Shown here in pieces: positions 7,197 through 11,357 of a DNA stretch of 11,357 bases; within the stretch, counting starts at the first letter, position 1, and each line of letters opens with the position of its first letter. A program made the position numbers and the translations under genes. A model generated the notes under the pieces. The model did no database searches. It was not told the origin of the DNA and worked only from the letters and a program-made list of their open reading frames with translations. Source of the stretch: Dehalococcoidia bacterium (lineage in GTDB: Bacteria > Chloroflexota > Dehalococcoidia > GIF9 > AB-539-J10); NCBI GenBank assembly GCA_004376695.1, contig SOJB01000037.1:1-11357 (forward strand), written 5' to 3'.

Positions 7197-7898
7197 CTAG
7201 ACCTTGGATTTGAAGCTTCGAGTTCCCAAGAGGCGATGTGATCTACCTTTGAGTCGCAGCAGCTCATACAGCTCTGAAAGACCTTTCTTGGTGTCACTGG
7301 CAACACATGATTTGTCGCACCTTCTTATCCGGTACCTGAATAGCCAGTAGGTGAACTCATCGAATTGCCTTAGACTCATCGATCTAAGGTGAGGATATCG
7401 CCTCTCCTTTCTGAACTGTTTCAGAAGGCTGAGCTGATCGGCACCGTAGATGCGACGGTGAGCTTCGTCAAGTATCCCGTCATCGCTGCTCAGGCCCAAT
7501 ACTCTCCTTTCCTTTCGTATCTCCTCCGTTACGGCCAGAATCAGGAATCCTTCCACAAGGATGCCGTAGAAATAGTTGAGATAGGTGTGGTATTTGGAGG
7601 GGCCGATCAGCTTCCTGAATTCGCCCCTGGACAACTCCATGGGCGGTATATCAAAGAAGAGAAGAGCGATGCGCTCCTCTTCCGGAATAAGCCCGTCGAG
7701 CTCTTCGCATAACCGCTCCGCCAGGACCAGCCAATCAAAGGCCTCGTTGTCTACAAGATAGTGATAATGTCGGCCCGCATAATCCTCTTCAGGACTACTC
7801 CATAAACGAATGGCTTCAAGCAAGGCCACATACCAGTGCTTGCCTTCAGCCACGGCATTTCTCAGCCACTGTATTGCTTGAGCATCATCGGCGGACAC
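7197..7898 (-). CDS. Hypothetical protein of unknown function
   Basis: I do not recognise this 233-residue protein. It is rich in Trp, Tyr, Leu, Glu and Arg and looks all-alpha and soluble. The N-terminal part (about 4-65) contains IQWLRNAVAEGKHWYVALL and LWSSPEEDYAGRHYHYL. A hydrophobic, aromatic stretch (about 105-123, YLNYFYGILVEGFLILAV) could be a buried helix; one membrane segment is less likely because charged residues flank it closely. The C-terminal third (about 160-233) is strongly basic. No catalytic motif, metal-binding cysteine cluster or signal peptide is visible. Three GTG codons lie close together at 7913, 7907 and 7898. I prefer 7898 because GGAGGT is then seven bases upstream; the first GTG would give 238 residues. 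It follows the HAD gene by 83 bases on the same strand and may be cotranscribed with it. Confidence 0.75.
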   Translation of the reverse strand: MSADDAQAIQWLRNAVAEGKHWYVALLEAIRLWSSPEEDYAGRHYHYLVDNEAFDWLVLAERLCEELDGLIPEEERIALLFFDIPPMELSRGEFRKLIGPSKYHTYLNYFYGILVEGFLILAVTEEIRKERRVLGLSSDDGILDEAHRRIYGADQLSLLKQFRKERRYPHLRSMSLRQFDEFTYWLFRYRIRRCDKSCVASDTKKGLSELYELLRLKGRSHRLLGTRSFKSKV

Positions 7899-7981
7899 TC
7901 CAGCCACCTCCACGATTGTTCTGAGGGCTCAAACCGCACCATACCTTCGTTACTCCAGAGCCGACAGCGCACACACTATCT

Positions 7982-8653
7982 CTACAGCAGAAGAATCTGC
8001 TCCAGTTGGGTTAAGTCACTGATGGATTCCCGGCAATTACTCCTCGACCTGTCAAGATGGAAACCGTCGATGCCAGCTTTCCGGGAATTGATGTAATCAA
8101 ACTGCCAGTTATCACCCACATGGATGACATGACCTGGATGAACACCCATCTCTTCACACATCCTGATGTAGAAATCAGGGTTCTTGACCTGCCTGTAGTG
8201 CGAGATGGAGGAGAAAACCCGAACAAAATAGGGCTCGATGTCCTCCAACAAGTAGTGAAGCAGTTCCCACGGCGTACACGAGGCAACAACTAACCTGTAC
8301 TCGCTGGCCAGCGAAGAAAGGACCTGAGTCACCTCAGGATAATAGGCTATCCTACCCAAACAGCTTTGGATTACGGGGTCAGAAGACCCCAGGCCAAGAT
8401 AATCGAACCAGTATTTGATGTCATACCATTCAAGGCTCTGTTCGCCGATCCTGTTGTACTCCTCAAACACACGCATCCTGGCTTCGGCAAGGTCGAGTCC
8501 TTTTCTACGGGCATAGAGTGCGGGGATGGCTTCATGCCATATGGCCTGGCTGAAATCAGGCGTTACCACTGTTCCCTCAGCATCGAAAGAGACCAGTTCG
8601 ACTTCCTTCATCTCAGGCATTGATACTATCACGGTGGGGAAGCAGAAGTCCAT
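7982..8653 (-). CDS. HAD-superfamily hydrolase (subfamily I-like)
   Basis: A haloacid dehalogenase-type hydrolase, probably a phosphatase acting on a small soluble phosphate ester; the substrate cannot be told. With the ATG at 8653 it has 223 residues. Motif I is FDAEGT (Asp24 nucleophile, Glu26, Thr28), motif II is VVASCT (Ser is the expected residue), motif III is the lysine in RQVKNPDFY, and motif IV is HVGDNWQFDY (GDxxxxD pattern). A cap domain lies between motifs I and II (about 32-110). The ATG at 8653 has AGAGGA eight bases upstream (8662-8667). Later ATGs at 8620 and 8611 would put motif I at the usual distance from the N-terminus but have no ribosome site. Position +2 of motif I is Glu rather than the usual Asp. 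Divergent from the radical SAM gene and upstream of the unknown gene at 7197-7898. Confidence 0.88.
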   Translation of the reverse strand: MDFCFPTVIVSMPEMKEVELVSFDAEGTVVTPDFSQAIWHEAIPALYARRKGLDLAEARMRVFEEYNRIGEQSLEWYDIKYWFDYLGLGSSDPVIQSCLGRIAYYPEVTQVLSSLASEYRLVVASCTPWELLHYLLEDIEPYFVRVFSSISHYRQVKNPDFYIRMCEEMGVHPGHVIHVGDNWQFDYINSRKAGIDGFHLDRSRSNCRESISDLTQLEQILLL

Positions 8654-8682
8654 TTGCCTGTTCCTCTTCAGCAAGCTACAAT
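8654..8682 (+). promoter_or_regulatory. Probable promoter of the radical SAM gene, suggesting leaderless mRNA
   Basis: TTGCCT (8654-8659, four of six) and TACAAT (8677-8682, five of six) are separated by exactly 17 bases. Transcription would start at about 8689-8690, which is the A of the ATG at 8690. No Shine-Dalgarno sequence is well placed for that ATG, which fits leaderless translation. The -35 box adjoins the start codon of the divergent HAD gene. Confidence 0.5.
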
Positions 8683-8689
8683 AGGTGAA

Positions 8690-9853
8690 ATGCTGGTTTA
8701 CTCAGCTATCGAGAAGCTGAATCATACATTTGAACTGGGCCCTATAAGACCTCCCAGTGAGGCTCATTCCTTGCTGATAAGAGCAACCCGGAATTGCCCC
8801 TGGAATAGATGTCTGTTCTGTCCCGTGTACAAAGGCCGTAAGTTCGAACTGAGGCCAGTTTCGGACATTGTCAAAGATATTGAGGCCGCCAAGGCTATCA
8901 GCGACGGTATCAAGGAAATAGCCTGGAGAATGGGCCACGGCAATAGAGTGCCAGAGGTAGCGGCAATGCTCCATAATCAGGCTGAATTCGGGCAATGTGC
9001 GGCTCACATCGCCCTGTGGCTCTCCACCGGAGGCAGGTCAGCCTTTCTCCAGGATTCTAACACCCTTGTCATGCGTACTCCTGAGCTAACTCAAGTCATC
9101 GCTTTCCTGAGACAAACTTTTCCCGAGCTAGATAGAGTGACCACATATGGTCGGTCGCATACGGCAGCCAGAAAGTCGTTGGGAGAACTCAAGGAACTCA
9201 GGAATGCAGGACTCGACAGGATTCACATTGGATTGGAGACTGGTTACGAGCCGTTGCTGACGTACATGGAGAAAGGGTGCACCACCAGGGATCATATCGA
9301 GGGTGGGAAGAAGGTGAAAGCAGCAGGTATTTCCTTGTGTGAATATGTCATGCCAGGTCTCGGGGGCACGACGATGTCTAAAGAGCACGCCTGCGAAACA
9401 GCCAGGGTGCTGAACGAGATCAACCCTGACTATATCAGGTTACGCAGCCTCCATGTCTCTCCAGCGATGACCCTGTGGACAAGGCTGCAGGATCGAGATT
9501 TCGAACTGCAGACAGAGGATGAGGTAGTAAAGGAGATCGCCGTTTTCATCGACAACCTGAAGGTTACCAGCCGTCTTAAGAGCGACCATACACTCAATTT
9601 GCTGATGGAGATTCAGGGTCAAATGCCAGAGGACAAGGACAAATGCCTTAGCATCATAGATCAGTATTTGGCTCTACCACACGAGGAGAGGCTCAATTTC
9701 AGGTTTGGCAGACGGGCGGGCTATTACGATACCCTGGCCGACCTTGCCGATCAGCCCATCCATGAGAAGATAGACGAAGCTATAGAACACTTCAAAGCGG
9801 ATGACGGCAACGCTGAAGAGGCTCTATTCAGGCTGAAGAACACCTTTATCTAA
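8690..9853 (+). CDS. Radical SAM protein with CX4CX2C cluster motif, function unknown
   Basis: A 387-residue radical SAM enzyme that should bind a [4Fe-4S] cluster and cleave S-adenosylmethionine. The cluster motif is RNCPWNRCLFCPVYKG, with Cys36, Cys41 and Cys44, i.e. CX4CX2C rather than the common CX3CX2C. Further Elp3-like barrel features follow: HIGLETGYEPLL, the MEKGCTTRDHIEGGKK region, EYVMPGLGGTTMSKEHA and NPDYIRLRSL. There is no N-terminal B12 domain and no C-terminal TRAM or SPASM cysteine cluster. The substrate is unknown; the sequence resembles uncharacterised radical SAM proteins in the broad COG1032/Elp3-like group. I use the ATG at 8690; a TTG at 8654 is also in frame but would fall in the -35 box of the likely promoter. 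Divergent from the HAD gene; converges on the next gene with a 12-base gap. Confidence 0.9.
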   Translation: MLVYSAIEKLNHTFELGPIRPPSEAHSLLIRATRNCPWNRCLFCPVYKGRKFELRPVSDIVKDIEAAKAISDGIKEIAWRMGHGNRVPEVAAMLHNQAEFGQCAAHIALWLSTGGRSAFLQDSNTLVMRTPELTQVIAFLRQTFPELDRVTTYGRSHTAARKSLGELKELRNAGLDRIHIGLETGYEPLLTYMEKGCTTRDHIEGGKKVKAAGISLCEYVMPGLGGTTMSKEHACETARVLNEINPDYIRLRSLHVSPAMTLWTRLQDRDFELQTEDEVVKEIAVFIDNLKVTSRLKSDHTLNLLMEIQGQMPEDKDKCLSIIDQYLALPHEERLNFRFGRRAGYYDTLADLADQPIHEKIDEAIEHFKADDGNAEEALFRLKNTFI

Positions 9854-9865
9854 GGAATATGCCGC

Positions 9866-10162
9866 TTATCCTGTAGTACGCTCAGCTGTGTTTCTGGTGT
9901 TCTGTTCCACGTCGATGAACAGGTAAAAGGCCTCCCTCGCAGCAAGCAGGAATAGCCACACCAGGAATGAGCCCATTATCCCGATTATCGTCACCATTGC
10001 TCCAGCCAAGATGTTAATAACCGGGATCTCCATTAGCCCACCCACCGTCATTCCAACGACGATTCCAGTGCCAATCGAACCGATAACGCCGAGTACCAGC
10101 GCTATCCACCCCACGACCCTGAGAACACCAGCCGCAAATCGTAGAAAAGGATACCTTTCCAT
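9866..10162 (-). CDS. Small membrane protein, two helices
   Basis: A 98-residue protein with two hydrophobic segments, about 12-40 (rich in Gly, Val, Ile) and about 48-74, and a charged C-terminal tail containing FIDVEQNTRNTAERT. It begins MERYPFLRF and carries an arginine in the first amphipathic stretch. No catalytic motif is visible, so I assign no function beyond an inner-membrane location. The ATG at 10162 has AAGGAGG four bases upstream. It follows the zinc-ribbon gene by 18 bases and is the last gene of the right-hand minus-strand cluster. Its stop lies 12 bases from the convergent radical SAM stop. Confidence 0.85.
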   Translation of the reverse strand: MERYPFLRFAAGVLRVVGWIALVLGVIGSIGTGIVVGMTVGGLMEIPVINILAGAMVTIIGIMGSFLVWLFLLAAREAFYLFIDVEQNTRNTAERTTG

Positions 10163-10180
10163 CTTTCCTCCTTTCTGTTC

Positions 10181-10855
10181 CTAAAGCTCTTCAAACATGC
10201 TCTTGTACTGACCCGATGCCTCAGGCACAATCCGATTACACGTATCCTGCATTCGTCCAATACAGATAGGATGCACGACTAGTGATGCGAGATTGGCACC
10301 CGGGATGAGACTTACGATTACCGTAGCCAGCATGAAGCGTTTCGACACTGCCGGCCGCAATCCTCTGAGTCTCATCTGAAGATTGACCCGGTCGAACAGG
10401 CGAAGCCAGAATCTGAATACCCAGTACAGGTTGAAGAAGGGAATGAAGCTAAAGCCAATAGCTCTTCTCCCTCCGAAGTCGTCATGCTTGACCATAGGTA
10501 ACTTCGAGTGCATCAATCCGAAGTGAATCAGGCTAAACAGGCCCATTGTGGCAAAGTGGAACAGAATCGCAGCGTCAACTGAGAACGCCGTGGTAAGTCC
10601 GTGTTGGCTGAATTCGCTTCGCTGTGCATCGGATAAACTGCTCAAATCGAAGAGAGGGTCGTAAATACTCGCCGGTTTTCCTCTCACTGGCTTCCCTTCC
10701 AGCTTTGCACCACACGTAACACATGCCCTTGCCAGTGGCATTACCAGGGTGCCACAAACTGGACAATCGGCACTACTGGTCACAGGCACAGCCCCACACG
10801 AAAAGCAGCTCTGCGGGCTACCTGCCAACTCCTTTCCACAATTCCTACAAAATAT
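10181..10855 (-). CDS. Tandem zinc-ribbon membrane protein, probable AUA start
   Basis: A protein of 224 residues if it starts at the ATA at 10855; the first conventional start is a TTG at 10828 (215 residues). From the ATA, cysteines fall at 3/6, 17/20, 31/34 and 45/48: four CX2C knuckles each separated by exactly ten residues, i.e. two zinc ribbons in tandem. The TTG start would lose the first knuckle. AGGAGG (10862-10867) is six bases before the ATA, whereas the purine run before the TTG abuts it with no spacer. After the ribbons come a linker and three hydrophobic segments at about 94-115, 134-152 and 173-198, including GFSFIPFFNLYWVFRFW. The role is unknown; such proteins are often membrane-tethered sensors or assembly factors, which is only inference. 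Middle gene of the cluster. Confidence 0.85.
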   Translation of the reverse strand: MFCRNCGKELAGSPQSCFSCGAVPVTSSADCPVCGTLVMPLARACVTCGAKLEGKPVRGKPASIYDPLFDLSSLSDAQRSEFSQHGLTTAFSVDAAILFHFATMGLFSLIHFGLMHSKLPMVKHDDFGGRRAIGFSFIPFFNLYWVFRFWLRLFDRVNLQMRLRGLRPAVSKRFMLATVIVSLIPGANLASLVVHPICIGRMQDTCNRIVPEASGQYKSMFEEL

Positions 10856-10861
10856 CGCCTG

Positions 10862-10867
10862 CCTCCT
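10862..10867 (-). promoter_or_regulatory. Ribosome binding site for the zinc-ribbon gene
   Basis: On the minus strand this is AGGAGG, six bases from the ATA at 10855-10853. It sits 33 bases from the TTG at 10828, too far to serve it. It is the main reason, with the cysteine spacing, for choosing the non-standard start. The frame is closed by a TAA shortly upstream and contains no ATG, GTG or TTG between that stop and 10828. Confidence 0.75.
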
Positions 10868-10924
10868 CTGTGCCCCTGAAGTTACCCGCCTTATACTTAC
10901 CTGATGATGCCAGCGTCTTCATCC

Positions 10925-11242
10925 CTACTCGAATTCGCTCTTTCCCAGGGCAACGAATATGACGGCCAGTATCCCGAGAAGCGCCCATGGACCCACCAGT
11001 GCGCATATACAACCGGCAAGCGCCAATCCCCAAATCCTTCTTCTTAAGGCAAAGGCGCCGCCAATTATGGCAATCACTCCGAATACAATCAACGGACTGC
11101 CAATGACAGCCATCCATCCCATCCCAAAGAACCCGCCTGCAAACCCACCCAGTGCAGCAACTACGCTACCTACAATGACCTCAATCACTCCCGCAATAAT
11201 ACAGAGTATCCCCGCGGTTATCGGCTTCCAGGTTCGCTCCAT
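10925..11242 (-). CDS. Small membrane protein, three helices
   Basis: A 105-residue, very hydrophobic and glycine-rich protein. Probable membrane helices are at about 8-34, 42-66 and 70-98, with the positive cluster ALRRRIWG between the second and third and a short charged tail KSEFE. The N-terminus MERTWKP resembles the start of other small membrane proteins that I associate with Chloroflexota and related anaerobes, but I cannot name a family with certainty. No functional motif is visible. The ATG at 11242 has AAGGAGG eight bases upstream (11251-11257). It is the first gene after the promoter at 11274-11302, and the zinc-ribbon gene starts 69 bases after its stop, so the three genes are probably one transcript. 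Confidence 0.85.
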   Translation of the reverse strand: MERTWKPITAGILCIIAGVIEVIVGSVVAALGGFAGGFFGMGWMAVIGSPLIVFGVIAIIGGAFALRRRIWGLALAGCICALVGPWALLGILAVIFVALGKSEFE

Positions 11243-11273
11243 TTCCTATCCCTCCTTTCTGTTTCTCCGCATA

Positions 11274-11302
11274 AAGATATAGTTAGAAGCTCTTATTGTC
11301 AA
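11274..11302 (-). promoter_or_regulatory. Promoter of the right-hand membrane-protein cluster
   Basis: On the minus strand, a perfect TTGACA (11297-11302) is followed after 17 bases by TATCTT (11274-11279, four of six). Transcription would start near 11267, giving a 25-base leader to the ATG at 11242. The surrounding bases are locally AT-rich. This is the best promoter match in the window. Confidence 0.65.
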
Positions 11303-11306
11303 TGCC

Positions 11307-11357
11307 TCAGGGCTTCAGTCGCTGCTTCGGCGGGTATTTCGCCCACCATTCTGGCTC
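11307..11357 (-). CDS. Possible C-terminal end of a protein, cut by the window edge
   Basis: On the minus strand the last bases of the window read EPEWWAKYPPKQRLKP followed by TGA. The Trp-Trp and Tyr-Pro-Pro content looks protein-like, and the stop falls just before the promoter of the next genes. Sixteen residues are too few to be sure or to name a family. If real, another gene lies upstream on the same strand outside the window. Confidence 0.4.
   Translation of the reverse strand, partial: EPEWWAKYPPKQRLKP

Overview
The window reads as an ordinary bacterial chromosome segment. It has moderate GC content, strong AAGGAGG-type ribosome sites, recognisable sigma-70-type promoters and a CCA-encoding tRNA. 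My best guess is an uncultured Chloroflexota/Dehalococcoidia-like anaerobe. That guess rests on the overall look of the ETF, CoaX-CoaBC, radical SAM and small zinc-ribbon/membrane proteins, not on a phylogenetic test, so the lineage is an inference. I see no insertion sequence, integrase, CRISPR array, phage gene or defence system.

Layout. Positions 1-57 hold the 3' part of a tRNA-Asn(GUU) gene. On the minus strand etfB (1909 to 1109) and etfA (1092 to 91) form a two-gene operon for an electron transfer flavoprotein, with a promoter at 1943-1971. A 302-base divergent spacer separates it from a plus-strand run of coaX (type III pantothenate kinase), coaBC (the next two CoA steps, start overlapping the coaX stop by one base) and valS (valyl-tRNA synthetase). 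After a 238-base convergent gap come two minus-strand genes, a HAD-type hydrolase (8653 to 7982) followed by an unrecognised 233-residue protein (7898 to 7197). Divergent from the HAD gene is a plus-strand radical SAM enzyme (8690-9853). The right end is a minus-strand cluster behind a good promoter (TTGACA, 17 bases, TATCTT): a 105-residue membrane protein, a protein with four evenly spaced CX2C knuckles plus membrane helices, and a 98-residue membrane protein. At the extreme right edge a 16-residue reading-frame tail on the minus strand may be the end of a further gene.

How the genes work together. EtfAB would carry electrons between dehydrogenases and a quinone or ferredoxin system, but no partner enzyme is in view. 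CoaX and CoaBC together take pantothenate to 4'-phosphopantetheine and are translationally coupled. ValS is housekeeping. The right-hand cluster looks like a small membrane module of unknown role.

Most notable observations: (1) the zinc-ribbon gene appears to start at an AUA codon, because the first cysteine pair of a regular four-knuckle array and a well-placed AGGAGG both lie upstream of the first conventional start; (2) the KMSKS loop of ValS carries two extra residues beside a short tandem Ser-Arg codon repeat; (3) the CoaC domain has Glu and Ser where the E. coli enzyme has catalytic Asn125 and Cys158; (4) the radical SAM gene has a promoter placed so that its mRNA would begin at about the ATG, and it uses a CX4CX2C cluster motif. 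I did not find a convincing new multi-gene system; the right-hand cluster and the unknown protein are the least explained parts.
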